In this document: one piece after another, positions 54,757-63,483 of the stretch | Layout of the letters: each line of letters starts with the position of its first letter | Numbering within the stretch: the first letter of the stretch is position 1 | Source of the DNA: Spartobacteria bacterium | GTDB taxonomy: Bacteria > Verrucomicrobiota > Verrucomicrobiia > Chthoniobacterales > UBA10450 | Reading direction: 5' to 3' | Length of the DNA: 64,000 bases | NCBI GenBank assembly: GCA_021325495.1 | Contig: JAJPGZ010000009.1 | Span: 1 to 64,000 of the forward strand | Notes under the pieces: generated by a model | Database searches by the model: none | What the model was told of the DNA's origin: nothing | Seen by the model: the letters and a program-made list of their open reading frames with translations, nothing else | Made by a program: the position numbers and the translations under genes

Positions 54757-56184
54757 TTAAGAATTCTCCTCGAAACTCGCCGCCCGTTTCGCTGACAAAA
54801 ACTTGACCACTTCATCCGTGTAAGTTTCAAACGGATCGCTCATGACGAGAAAATCGCGGCTGTCGTAGGCGATCGAATCCCAGTTGATGACGTAAGGACG
54901 ATCGCTCTTTTGGAAGTGTTCGACGGCACGGGCGCGGCCGGCGGCGCGGGTGTTGTTAGGCGGTTGATGCATGGCGCTCGCGCGGCGGACGCTGTTGTTC
55001 CATTCGCCGATGCGTTTGCCGGGCGTGACGCTGAAGAAGAGGCCGCGCGCGGAATCGATGTTGTGATATTCGAGATCGAGGCTTTGCAGCCACGGATCGT
55101 CCCACGAGACGTTTTCGTTTTCGACGAAGGTGTCGAGCAACCACTTCTTCGTGATCCAATCGACGCCGCCGATAAGACGATGTCGATCTTCCTCGAGCGC
55201 TTCGAGTGTGAAACTCCAGCTCTCGAGCAGCCAATCGGTTTCGGCGTTGCGATTGCGCAAATGTTTCGTCGCCAGCTGATGAAATTGCCATTGAACATCG
55301 ATCGCGCTCATCGTTTTGCCGTTTTCAAGATCGACAATCCACTCCTGCGTCGCGTCGCGTGAAATGTCGCGCGTGCTTTGCACGGCATCGTTCAGAATCA
55401 AATTGCGCGGCAGCTTTCCATCTTCGAGCAACGCGAGCACGCACGCGGTCGTGCCGATTTTCAACGCGGTCGCGAACGGACTCATGTTCGAATCGCCGAT
55501 GAGCAAATGCAGCCGCCGATATTTCCGGTAATCGGCCAACGGCTCGTCGCGCGCGTTGATGATGGCGCGATTGAATTGCACCCACTGGTAAATGTCGTTC
55601 ACGATGTGATCGGCGCGCTGGCTCAATTGAAACGCGACGGGCGATTGCGTTTGCGGCGGCTCGAAATCGAACGCGAGCGGATTCGCTTGTCCGACGCGGC
55701 CGGCGCCGGTGAAAAGTTGTCGCGTCGCCAGAAACGTGAGCAGCGTTCCGAGAATCGGCGGAGTGAATTGCGCCTCGCGTTTCATCAAATAATTTTCGTG
55801 GCAACCAAACGTGGCGCCGGTGTGATGATCGACATTGTTCTTGATGAACGAAACCTGACCGGCGACGCCGAGTTCGCCTAACGACTGTTGCAAGAGCTCG
55901 TCGCCGGCGATGTCGTAGGAGACAAGATCACGCAGATTCAAACACTCCGGCGACGCGTATTCGATGTGGCCCATGTCGAGATAAAGCCGGCCGCCGTTGA
56001 GCAGAAATCCGCCGTTGCCCGGCGGCTCTTCGTAGTCGCGATAGTGAAGATCGATCGTGCCGAGGCGCGCTTTGCGGAAGACGTAATTCTTCACCTTCGA
56101 CGGCCAGATTTCCGCGCCGCCGTGCGCGCCTTCTTCGCTCACGAGACAACCGTACTCGGTCTCGATGCCGACGATTCGATCCAC
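54757..56184 (-). CDS. PafA/Dop family Pup ligase or deamidase
   Basis: Glutamine-synthetase-like carboxylate-amine ligase of the pupylation system: PafA links Pup to lysines, Dop deamidates or removes Pup. The 475-residue protein has GIETEYGCLVSEEGAHGG at the N-terminus, the LYLDMGHIEYASPEC motif with the conserved Asp, KNNVDHHTGATFGCHENYLM (Mg/ATP site) and a C-terminal GEWNNSVRRASAMHQ segment. I cannot decide between PafA and Dop; motif details are mixed. No pup, prcBA or mpa gene is in the window, so it is an orphan member here. Copies of the repeat lie at 55181, 55327 and 56185. Confidence 0.85.
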   Translation of the reverse strand: MDRIVGIETEYGCLVSEEGAHGGAEIWPSKVKNYVFRKARLGTIDLHYRDYEEPPGNGGFLLNGGRLYLDMGHIEYASPECLNLRDLVSYDIAGDELLQQSLGELGVAGQVSFIKNNVDHHTGATFGCHENYLMKREAQFTPPILGTLLTFLATRQLFTGAGRVGQANPLAFDFEPPQTQSPVAFQLSQRADHIVNDIYQWVQFNRAIINARDEPLADYRKYRRLHLLIGDSNMSPFATALKIGTTACVLALLEDGKLPRNLILNDAVQSTRDISRDATQEWIVDLENGKTMSAIDVQWQFHQLATKHLRNRNAETDWLLESWSFTLEALEEDRHRLIGGVDWITKKWLLDTFVENENVSWDDPWLQSLDLEYHNIDSARGLFFSVTPGKRIGEWNNSVRRASAMHQPPNNTRAAGRARAVEHFQKSDRPYVINWDSIAYDSRDFLVMSDPFETYTDEVVKFLSAKRAASFEENS

Positions 56185-56221
56185 AAGATCGACAATCCCC
56201 CACCCGCTTTAGATCGACAAG

Positions 56222-58231
56222 GTGAATCAGCACGCGGCCTGCTGTTGCGAGGGCGCGGTGGAAAACGTTATCGAGAGTCCGGGCATTGTCGCCGTTAGGC
56301 CGCGACCGACCCGGGCATTCGCCCTAACGAATCGGTCTTGCGTGATCGCAATCCTATTGTCGATCTTGCACGCGTTCATCGCGTTCACGGCCGCACTCGA
56401 TAAATCGCCCACGTTCGACGAACCGGCGCATCTCACCGCGGGTTACAGCCATTGGTTAATGCGCGACTTCCGGCTCGATCCTGAAAACGCCGGTTTATCT
56501 TCGCGTTGGGCCGCACTGCCGTTACTGGTTCGCCAGCCAAACTTTCCTCGTACGGGCGATTCCTGGCGTCATTCCGACGACGGCGACGTGAGCCACGAAT
56601 TCTTTTATCGATCGGGCAATAATCCGGACGCGCTGCTGTTTCCCGCACGCGCGATGAACGCGATCGTGAGCGCCGCACTCTGCCTGCTGATTTTTTTCTG
56701 TTCGCGCCAGCTGTTTGGAATCGGCGGCGGATTGATCTCCGAGGTGATCGCCGTCTTCGATCCGAATCTGCTCGCACATGGCGCGCTCGTTACCTCGGAC
56801 ACGATGGCCGCGTTCCTCTTCCTCGCGGCGATGTGGAGCTATTGGCGCATGCTGCACAAATTCAACGCGCGGACATTTGCGTTTTGTTCTGGCGCGGTCG
56901 CAGCGCTCTTTCTCACGAAAATGTCGGCGGGATTGTTCCTCCCAATGGCGGCGATCCTTGCGGTCTTGCGAATTCGCTCACGCGAACCGCTTTTGGTTTT
57001 CAATAACGAAGTCAAAGGCAAATCGCTAAAAGCGGCCGCGTTTATTGTTGGATCGACAATCGCCATTGGCATCGTCGTGTTCGTCGCGATCTGGGCCGCA
57101 TTTTGTTTTCGATTTTCGGCAGTGGTTGAAGACGCGGACGCGCGCGAAGTGTGGAATGGCTACTGGACACGACTGCTGCAAGAACGAACGCCAACCGCCA
57201 ATGTGATTTCGTTCGCACGCGATCATCGCATTCTCCCCGAAGCATATCTTCTCGGCTTCGCCTACACGCTCAAAACCGCGGAGAAGCGTCCGGCGTTTCT
57301 CGACGGTAATTGGAGCAACGTCGGCTTTCGATCATTCTTCCCGCGCGCGTTCTTCTACAAAACTCCGCTCTCGTTCTTCCTCCTTTTCCTAATCGCCAGC
57401 GCCGCTGCTGCCGTTCGCTGGTATCGCGCGCCCAAAAAAATCGTCGGCGATTTGCTGCGAATCGCACCGCTTGCCGTGCTTGTTCTTGTTTATTTTGGCG
57501 TCGCGCTCAGCAGTAAACTCAACATCGGCCATCGCCATCTCTTGCCGATCTATCCGCCGTTCTTCATCGCATGCGGCGCGTGCGCGTGGTGGTTGCGAAA
57601 TACGAAAACGCGATTCGTTCCAGTTTTGATTTCGGTCGCAATTTTCTGTCACGCGGCCCAAACACTCGCGATTCATCCGGATTATCTTGCCTACTTCAAT
57701 CCAATCGCCGGCGGGCCCGCGCGCGGCTACGAGCATTTGGTCGACAGTTCGCTCGATTGGGGCCAGGACCTTCTGACGCTAAGCGAATGGTTGCGGGAGA
57801 ACGTAAAGCCGCGCGATCCGGTTTATCTCGGATACTTTGGCAGCGCAGATCCCGAATCGTACGGGATCCGAGCGACGTTACTCCCGCGAAAACTTCCGGA
57901 CGCGGCGCCGCTTCATGCCGGCGTGTATTGCATTAGCGCCACGATTTTGCAGCACGTTTACGAACCGGAACATGGTCGTTGGGTTTCGAATTACGAAGAC
58001 ACCTATCGCAGAGCGCTCGCCTGGCATGATGGCTATCGCAAGATCGACAACTCACCTGTCAGCTCGCTCGATCAAGCGCGCAGCGAAGTCTTTCAGCGTC
58101 TGCAATTCGCCCGACTTTGCGCACTCCTTCGTCATCGCAAGCCGGACGCGGAAATCGGTTATTCCATTCTCGTCTTCATCATCGACGACACGACCTTGCA
58201 AAAGGCTTTGTTCGGCCCGTCGCCGGAGTAG
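56222..58231 (+). CDS. Membrane glycosyltransferase, PMT/ArnT-like (GT-C fold)
   Basis: A 669-residue integral membrane protein with about ten helices. The first loop carries the catalytic Asp region with ALDKSPTFDEPAHLTAGYSH, and the pattern of helices and the DSSLDWGQDLLTLSEWLREN segment fit GT-C enzymes that transfer sugar from a polyprenyl carrier (PMT/ArnT/PglH-like). The substrate is unknown. The start is taken at GTG 56222, just after a mismatch copy of the repeat; an internal start before the first helix (~residue 35) is possible. It is divergent from the PafA/Dop gene. Confidence 0.85.
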   Translation: MNQHAACCCEGAVENVIESPGIVAVRPRPTRAFALTNRSCVIAILLSILHAFIAFTAALDKSPTFDEPAHLTAGYSHWLMRDFRLDPENAGLSSRWAALPLLVRQPNFPRTGDSWRHSDDGDVSHEFFYRSGNNPDALLFPARAMNAIVSAALCLLIFFCSRQLFGIGGGLISEVIAVFDPNLLAHGALVTSDTMAAFLFLAAMWSYWRMLHKFNARTFAFCSGAVAALFLTKMSAGLFLPMAAILAVLRIRSREPLLVFNNEVKGKSLKAAAFIVGSTIAIGIVVFVAIWAAFCFRFSAVVEDADAREVWNGYWTRLLQERTPTANVISFARDHRILPEAYLLGFAYTLKTAEKRPAFLDGNWSNVGFRSFFPRAFFYKTPLSFFLLFLIASAAAAVRWYRAPKKIVGDLLRIAPLAVLVLVYFGVALSSKLNIGHRHLLPIYPPFFIACGACAWWLRNTKTRFVPVLISVAIFCHAAQTLAIHPDYLAYFNPIAGGPARGYEHLVDSSLDWGQDLLTLSEWLRENVKPRDPVYLGYFGSADPESYGIRATLLPRKLPDAAPLHAGVYCISATILQHVYEPEHGRWVSNYEDTYRRALAWHDGYRKIDNSPVSSLDQARSEVFQRLQFARLCALLRHRKPDAEIGYSILVFIIDDTTLQKALFGPSPE

Positions 58232-58299
58232 TTGTCGATCTTGCCCGACGCAGCGCAGGCTTGAAAACGCTGTGAATAACCTTGTAAGCTCATCGGGCG

Positions 58300-58755
58300 A
58301 TGAACAATTCGGGGCCGCGTAGTCCGTTTGTGCGAACAGGCGGCCTCGTTTACTTCGGGCGGATGATCGACAAGATTCGCCTGCACGCGCAGGGTAAGCT
58401 CGGCGGCGAATACGTTCCGAACCTCGGAAAAGGTTTCGACGAACGCTGCATTCGTTTTCTGCATGTCGATTACCATCAATTGGTTGACCGCGTAAAGCAG
58501 GGCGGGAGCGACGAGGAAATCCTGCAATGGTGTTTCGAAAACGGCCGGCGGCCAGAGCCGGATGAAATTTACGTTTGGAACGAATTCATGCGGAAGCGCG
58601 GCTGGAATGACGAAGTAAGCGAAACGCTCAAGCGCCGAAAAAAAGAATCGCACATGGCCGGCCGTTCCGAGATTCAATCGATGTTTGATTACATCGACGC
58701 GGATGAAGGCCGGACGCCGTTCGGTCAGCCAAAGCCCGAGCCGCCCTTACCGTAA
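58300..58755 (+). CDS. DUF5069 domain-containing protein
   Basis: A 151-residue cytoplasmic protein: an N-terminal core with RMIDKIRLHAQGKLGGEYVP, then GFDERCIRFLHVDYHQLVDRV, and W-rich WCFENGRRPEPDEIYVWNEF. This matches the DUF5069 family, common in Verrucomicrobia and Planctomycetes. Its function is not established. The end (DADEGRTPFGQPKPEPPLP) is disordered. The stop is made by the TAA of a repeat copy at 58754. Confidence 0.85.
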   Translation: MNNSGPRSPFVRTGGLVYFGRMIDKIRLHAQGKLGGEYVPNLGKGFDERCIRFLHVDYHQLVDRVKQGGSDEEILQWCFENGRRPEPDEIYVWNEFMRKRGWNDEVSETLKRRKKESHMAGRSEIQSMFDYIDADEGRTPFGQPKPEPPLP

Positions 58756-58778
58756 GATCGACAAACGCAAGATCGACA
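58754..58778. repeat. Direct pair of AAGATCGACA repeats, 15-bp spacing, after DUF5069 gene
   Basis: Exact copies at 58754-58763 and 58769-58778, same orientation, between the DUF5069 stop and the stop of a small gene on the other strand. The first copy overlaps the TAA. Confidence 0.93.
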
Positions 58779-58779
58779 T

Positions 58780-58896
58780 CTACGGCGAAGCGTGCGGCTC
58801 GTTAGGCGGAGGCGGCGCCTGCATTCGCCAATCGATGAACTTCCACACCGCGAGCACGGTGACGATCACAACGACGGTCGCGATCCAGCGCCGCAC
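58780..58896 (-). CDS. Possible small single-pass membrane protein, 38 aa
   Basis: A short frame starting at GTG 58896, 2 nt downstream of the phhB stop on the same strand, encodes a basic start then IATVVVIVTVLAVWKFIDW, a clear transmembrane helix, and a Pro-rich tail ending NEPHASP. The stop lies next to the repeat pair. Only the helix and the tight spacing support it; no homologue is known to me. Confidence 0.4.
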   Translation of the reverse strand: MRRWIATVVVIVTVLAVWKFIDWRMQAPPPPNEPHASP

Positions 58897-58898
58897 GA

Positions 58899-59183
58899 TT
58901 ATTCCGCGAGCGTGTCGATGCGCTCGGCCAGATTGAAATCGAGCTCGGTCAATCCGCCTTTGCTGTGGGTCGAAAGCACCAGCCGCACTTTGTTGTAGCG
59001 AATGTCGATGTCGGGATGGTGTTCCTCTTCCTCCGCCACTTCGGACACGGCGTTCACGAAATCGATCGCGTCGGAAAAATCATCGAACTCGAACGTGCGT
59101 TCGATGTGTTTCTTCTCCAGCTCCCATTCCGGGATTTTTTTTAACCGCGCTTTCGCTTCGTCGGCCTTCAAGAGGTCAGCCAT
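58899..59183 (-). CDS. phhB: Pterin-4a-carbinolamine dehydratase
   Basis: Recycles the pterin cofactor after aromatic amino acid hydroxylation. The 94-residue protein has FEFDDFSDAIDFVNAVSEVA, the active-site EEEHHPDIDIRYNKVRLVLS and THSKGGLTELDFNLAERID, a full match to the family. No hydroxylase gene is nearby, so it may serve another pterin pathway or a distant gene. Confidence 0.93.
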   Translation of the reverse strand: MADLLKADEAKARLKKIPEWELEKKHIERTFEFDDFSDAIDFVNAVSEVAEEEEHHPDIDIRYNKVRLVLSTHSKGGLTELDFNLAERIDTLAE

Positions 59184-59234
59184 ACCGGACGAGTAACAGA
59201 CGAATTTCGTTTTGCAATGGCGAATCGCAGCGCG

Positions 59235-60377
59235 TCAAAGATCGAGAATCGTGCGCAAATTTTTCGTGGAATCGAACACCTCGGTCGCGGTCCGGCGCGC
59301 GATTTTCGACCAATGCGGCCAGTTGCGAAGCACGCGCTCGGTCGCTTGCGCCGCCTCTTCCGCGCCACGCACAAATTGGAAACCGCTGTCGAGCGGAAGA
59401 TATTGCGCTGCACCGGTGTCCTCGGTAATGACCGGCCGGCCCAGCGCCGCGAACGCCGCCGCGCGGTCGCTCAACCACCCGGTCCGCCACGCAACATCGA
59501 CGCCTTTGATCGCAGTGAATTCGCCGAGCGCGCCGGTCAGGTAGCGCCGATACAACCTCGGCGTCCGCGCGACACGGTGAGGATCGACCACGTGCCAGCC
59601 GCGGTCGCGTAAACGTTTCCGTTCCGGGTCGTCCGCGTTGATATTCATCGCGAGCTCAAATTTGGCATCCGGCACTCGTTGCGGAAGATCGACATAACGC
59701 TCGAAGGCATGCTTCTTCGACAAATCCGGAAATTCGCCGCCGACTTCCACCGCGCCACTCCAATACCATTGCCCGATGGTGGTGAACTTGTTCGCGCGCG
59801 GCCGCGGTCGCGCTTGAAAATATTTCGTGTCCACCAGCGGATAAAACGTCCGCCAGTTGATTGTCGATCTTGGCAAACGGCAATCGCGTCCGCGCCAATT
59901 CAATCCGATCGTGCAAAACTCGTGATGCGTCGATTGCCCCATTTCCATTTGCGTCATCCAATAAAAAATTTCGCTCGGGTCGAGGTCGCAGAAAATTCGT
60001 CGCTCGAATTCGAGCAGGAACGGCAGATGAATCGAGTGACTGAGATTGAGTAACGTGTTCGGGCCGGCGAGCCGGTCGCGCAATTCGCGCTTCGAAATTC
60101 CGATGCACTCGATTTCGCCGAGCTCGTGCGAATCGCTCGCTGATTTCTGGTAGAGCAAACAGTAGCGACGCGCGAATCCGTGCACGCGCATTTGGCGAAG
60201 GAAGTTGTCGATCTTACCCTTGTCGATCTTGCGCTTCCCCGTTCCGGGCAAAATCTCCAGCCAGATCGCGTCCATCTTCAACCGACGCAGACCGAGCATC
60301 CATTGCAGCGGCACGGAGAAATTCCCGCCGCCTTCGCGGTATTTCGCCGCAAATCCGCATCCGAGAAAAACGGTCAT
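59235..60377 (-). CDS. Glycosyltransferase-like protein (second paralogue)
   Basis: The start at 60377 gives MTVFLGCGFAAKYREGGGNF. The C-terminal half carries GVDVAWRTGWLSDRAAAFAA, LGRPVITEDTGAAQYLP and the end RTATEVFDSTKNLRTILD. These correspond to the block in the protein at 48999-50171, so the two are distant paralogues. A nucleotide-sugar binding role is inferred; no donor or acceptor can be assigned. Two tandem repeat copies near the N-terminus (60206-60230) are read as KIDKGKID. It stands alone on the minus strand behind phhB. Confidence 0.7.
   Translation of the reverse strand: MTVFLGCGFAAKYREGGGNFSVPLQWMLGLRRLKMDAIWLEILPGTGKRKIDKGKIDNFLRQMRVHGFARRYCLLYQKSASDSHELGEIECIGISKRELRDRLAGPNTLLNLSHSIHLPFLLEFERRIFCDLDPSEIFYWMTQMEMGQSTHHEFCTIGLNWRGRDCRLPRSTINWRTFYPLVDTKYFQARPRPRANKFTTIGQWYWSGAVEVGGEFPDLSKKHAFERYVDLPQRVPDAKFELAMNINADDPERKRLRDRGWHVVDPHRVARTPRLYRRYLTGALGEFTAIKGVDVAWRTGWLSDRAAAFAALGRPVITEDTGAAQYLPLDSGFQFVRGAEEAAQATERVLRNWPHWSKIARRTATEVFDSTKNLRTILDL
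60206..60230. repeat. Direct pair of TGTCGATCTT repeats, 15-bp spacing, inside the second glycosyltransferase gene
   Basis: Exact copies at 60206-60215 and 60221-60230. On the coding strand they are read as KIDKGKID, keeping the frame. Confidence 0.92.
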
Positions 60378-60460
60378 GGCTTTGAAAATGAAAAATTTAT
60401 CGCCCAGAGGCAACCGCGCCCGCCCGGAAAACCGAATTGAGCCAATGTACGGGGACTATT

Positions 60461-61081
60461 ATGAAGAAGCGCACGATAAAAATGTTGTTCGCGAAACCGC
60501 TGCTGCTGGCTGTGATGGCGCTGGGTCTCGCGACTGTTTTATCCGCCGCTCCCGCGTATGGCGACATCTTCAGCCCGGACGCGCCCACGGCCCCGTCCCC
60601 GATTGTCGGGACGATTGATTTCGGCGGCACCGTCACTTTCGACACCACCTCTCTTTTGACCGCCACCCGCGTAAACCTCTGGAACACTTCGTTCGTTTTG
60701 CAATCCACGGGCGATTTTTCATCCGTTGCGCCGGGAACAAATGTGACCATGGCCACGCCGTGGATTTTCAATCCTTCGACGCCAACCAACGCGCTCTGGA
60801 GCGTGGGTGGATTCACGTTCGATCTCAACGCTTCGGTCATCGTTCAGCAGACCGCGAATTTCCTCAACATCACCGGCACGGGCACGATCAGCGGCAACGG
60901 ATTCGCGCCGACGCCGGGCCGATGGAGTTTCACCGCGAGCGATAGTGACGGTTCCAACCGGACGAGCTTCGGATTTCAAACCGACAGCGCGGCGGTGCCG
61001 GAGCCGACCTCGATGACGTTGCTCGGCCTGGGCGCGATCACAGCGGCGGTCTTGTTGCGACGCAATCGCAATCTAATTTAG
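60461..61081 (+). CDS. PEP-CTERM sorting domain protein
   Basis: A 206-residue exported surface protein from ATG 60461 (KKRTIKMLFAKPLLLAVMAL is the signal peptide). The middle is beta-rich with GTIDFGGTVTFDTTSLLTAT. The C-terminus is a classic PEP-CTERM sorting tripartite signal: VPEPTSMTLLGLGAITAAVL followed by LRRNRN. Such proteins are cleaved by exosortase and anchored or released at the cell surface, usually with polysaccharide synthesis. No exosortase gene is in the window. Confidence 0.9.
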   Translation: MKKRTIKMLFAKPLLLAVMALGLATVLSAAPAYGDIFSPDAPTAPSPIVGTIDFGGTVTFDTTSLLTATRVNLWNTSFVLQSTGDFSSVAPGTNVTMATPWIFNPSTPTNALWSVGGFTFDLNASVIVQQTANFLNITGTGTISGNGFAPTPGRWSFTASDSDGSNRTSFGFQTDSAAVPEPTSMTLLGLGAITAAVLLRRNRNLI

Positions 61082-61144
61082 CGCTGCTCGCTCACAACGA
61101 CGCGCGTAGAAAGACAAACGCGCCCCGCCATTCTAGCTTCGCCG

Positions 61145-62338
61145 ATGAGTTTCATTCTTACTCTCATCGGCACGATGGTGCCGCTCGACCTGTTGTGCGC
61201 GTGGTGGTCGTTGTCGATCTTGCCCTCGCATGCTCTGCGCTGGTGCGTCGGAATTTTTATCGGGCTGCAACTCGCCGGCTTGCTCGCCATCATCGCCGGG
61301 CGAATCAATGAGACCGACTTTGATCGCCTTCTGCCAAAATTTTTCGTCTCCAGCGTTTTCATTTGGCATTTCATCACGCTGGGCGTCCTCCTCTCCATCG
61401 CGATCGTCGCTCTGCCGGGGCTCGGCGTCCGTTTCGCTGCGCGAAAACTTCGACACGACGAGCGCACTGGCCTCTCCGCTCCTCATAACAACTGGACACG
61501 CCGCGACTTTCTCCGCGCCGCGGCTGCGACCGCGCCGCCATTGTTCACCATTGGCCTAACGAGCATTGCCCTCACCCAGCTCTCACATTTTCGAGTTCGC
61601 CGCTTCGTTCTCCCGATCCCCGGATTGCCGCCCGAATTGGAAAACGCCACCATCGCGCACGTAAGCGATATGCACGTCGGCCGGTTTACCTCCGGCCGCG
61701 TGCTCGAGAAAATGGTCGCGACCGTGAATGATCTTCACGCCGATCTCGTCCTGCTCACCGGCGATCTCATTAACGATGCACTTGTCGATCTTGCCGACGG
61801 CATCGCGCTCGTTAGGCAAATGCAGGCGCGCTACGGACTGTTCCTGATCGAAGGCAATCACGATCTCATTGAGAATCCGTCCGAATTCGAAACGCGAATG
61901 CGCGGCTCCGGCATTCCATTTCTCCTCGATGAATCCGCCATTGTCGATCTTCGCGGCGCGCCGGTGCAATTGTTAGGCTTGAGTTGGACGCGGACGCACG
62001 GCCAGGGTCGCGACGCCGCCATCTCGGCCGCCGTACGCCGTTTGTTAGAACAGCGCGATAAGAATGCTTTCCCGATTTTGCTTGCGCATCATCCGCACGC
62101 GTTCGATGCCGCCGCGGAAGCGAACCTGCCGCTCACGCTCTCGGGTCACACCCATGGCGGCCAATTAATGTTGAACGAACAACTCGGCTTCGGGCCGGCG
62201 TTGTTCCGCTATTGGTCCGGACATTACGTTCGCGGCGCGAGTCAGCTCATCGTTTCCAATGGCGTCGGCAATTGGTATCCGCTGCGCGTGCACGCGCCGG
62301 CCGAGCTCGTGCACATCACGCTAAGATCGACAATTTGA
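61145..62338 (+). CDS. Membrane-bound calcineurin-like metallophosphoesterase
   Basis: A 397-residue protein with three or four N-terminal helices (~1-110), a linker with TRRDFLRAAA, and a phosphoesterase domain (~170-390). The metal ligands are visible in order: SDMHVGRF, LLTGDLIND, LIEGNHDLI, LAHHPHAFD and SGHTHGGQL. It resembles YkuE/YaeI-type enzymes, some of which act on lipid A precursors or membrane lipids; substrate unknown. The end is formed by a repeat copy, giving LRSTI before the stop. Copies also lie at 61212, 61783 and 61942. Confidence 0.92.
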   Translation: MSFILTLIGTMVPLDLLCAWWSLSILPSHALRWCVGIFIGLQLAGLLAIIAGRINETDFDRLLPKFFVSSVFIWHFITLGVLLSIAIVALPGLGVRFAARKLRHDERTGLSAPHNNWTRRDFLRAAAATAPPLFTIGLTSIALTQLSHFRVRRFVLPIPGLPPELENATIAHVSDMHVGRFTSGRVLEKMVATVNDLHADLVLLTGDLINDALVDLADGIALVRQMQARYGLFLIEGNHDLIENPSEFETRMRGSGIPFLLDESAIVDLRGAPVQLLGLSWTRTHGQGRDAAISAAVRRLLEQRDKNAFPILLAHHPHAFDAAAEANLPLTLSGHTHGGQLMLNEQLGFGPALFRYWSGHYVRGASQLIVSNGVGNWYPLRVHAPAELVHITLRSTI

Positions 62339-62374
62339 CGCCCGAAGCTTCCCCTGCAAATTACACGCTCTTTC

Positions 62375-62448
62375 GCGCCCGTAGCTCAACTGGATAGAGC
62401 ATCTGACTACGGATCAGAAGGTTTGAAGTTCGAATCTTCACGGGCGCG
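62375..62448 (+). tRNA. tRNA-Arg (anticodon ACG)
   Basis: A complete 74-nt cloverleaf: acceptor GCGCCCG pairs with CGGGCGC, D-arm GCTC/GAGC, anticodon stem TCTGA/TCAGA with loop CTACGGA (anticodon ACG, to be deaminated to ICG), and T-arm TGAAG/CTTCA with the loop TTCGAAT. The 3' CCA is not encoded. A T-run (TTTTCTTTTT) follows and may end transcription. Confidence 0.97.
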
Positions 62449-62463
62449 CTTTTCTTTTTCGCC

Positions 62464-63483
62464 TCATTGAAAATACGGGCGGATCTTTTCGTATCGCGTA
62501 TCGCCGATGCCCTTGACGTTGCGCAATCCGTCTGCCGATTTGTATGGACGATCGGCGATGATGCGCGCAGCGAGCACCGGACCGACACCGGGAATCTTTG
62601 TTAACTGTTCTTCAGTGGCAGAGTTGATATCAAGCTTCACTGCGTTGGGAGACAGTGGCGGCGCTGGTGATGGAGTAGATGTCGATCTTGCAACTGGAGC
62701 TCGAGCCGGCGTCGCAGTCTCGATCGCCGTTGGAGAAGCAGAGGCTGACCTTTTGCGAAAGCCGAATTCAGTCTTGTCGCGATCGCGATGAAAGAAGGCA
62801 TCGAAGGAATCTTGCTGTTTCCCACTGGAATCATCCTGCGCCGCGCGGTCCGGATGAAAGAACGCGTCGAACGGATCGGTCGCCGCGCGATTAGTAGATT
62901 TTTGCGATTTGGCCAGCATGCGTCCGGCGTTCACGCCCCATGCGCCGACCTTTTCCAATTTCGCTTCGCGCTCGAGTTGCTGAAGTTTTTGCCATTCCAC
63001 ATTCGCGCGCGGAAGTCCGGTCGGGTTCGCGCTCGCGCCGTGAATGCGCGCCAGGCCATTCTCGATCAATTGCTCGCCGAGATCGCCGCTCGTCGTCTGC
63101 ACGATTGCGTAAAAGCGTTCCATCCTGCTCCGGCCGAGCGCGTCCTGAAAACAAGTGCGCACGCTGAACTTGCCGCCGAGTTTTTCGCGCGTGAATTGCG
63201 TCGCGATCTTGCCGATCTCGACCGTTTGCTTCGGTGTGATGTGAAAATATTTCGCCTGTTCGGCGATGCGTTCGCCTAACGACGTATCAGTCTCGGGAGT
63301 GTCGACGAAGTAGAGCCGAAACAAATATGGTTTGCCCTTGCAGGTGACGTGGAAGCTGTCGCCATCGTTCGACGCGTTCGCAACGTAATGGCAGTCGTCG
63401 AGCGTTTGCCATTGCGCCGCGTTGGCCGGACCCAACACGAAAAGTGCGAGCGCGATTGCAAGATCGACAATTACTCTTCTCAC
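62464..63483 (-). CDS. Secreted SNase-like nuclease with C-terminal ComEA-type HhH domain
   Basis: A 339-residue exported protein, GTG start 63483, with signal peptide IVDLAIALALFVLGPANA. Residues ~25-190 are a thermonuclease/SNase domain (ASNDGDSFHVTCKGKPYLFR; RLYFVDTPETD; the RSRMERFYAIV strand). A low-complexity middle (~195-275) follows. Residues ~280-339 are a helix-hairpin-helix domain: LDINSATEEQLTKIPGVGPV and KGIGDTRYEKIRP, as in the DNA receptor ComEA. SNase plus ComEA-type HhH suggests extracytoplasmic DNA binding and cutting. The start overlaps the upstream kinase stop as GTGA. Confidence 0.9.
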   Translation of the reverse strand: MRRVIVDLAIALALFVLGPANAAQWQTLDDCHYVANASNDGDSFHVTCKGKPYLFRLYFVDTPETDTSLGERIAEQAKYFHITPKQTVEIGKIATQFTREKLGGKFSVRTCFQDALGRSRMERFYAIVQTTSGDLGEQLIENGLARIHGASANPTGLPRANVEWQKLQQLEREAKLEKVGAWGVNAGRMLAKSQKSTNRAATDPFDAFFHPDRAAQDDSSGKQQDSFDAFFHRDRDKTEFGFRKRSASASPTAIETATPARAPVARSTSTPSPAPPLSPNAVKLDINSATEEQLTKIPGVGPVLAARIIADRPYKSADGLRNVKGIGDTRYEKIRPYFQ

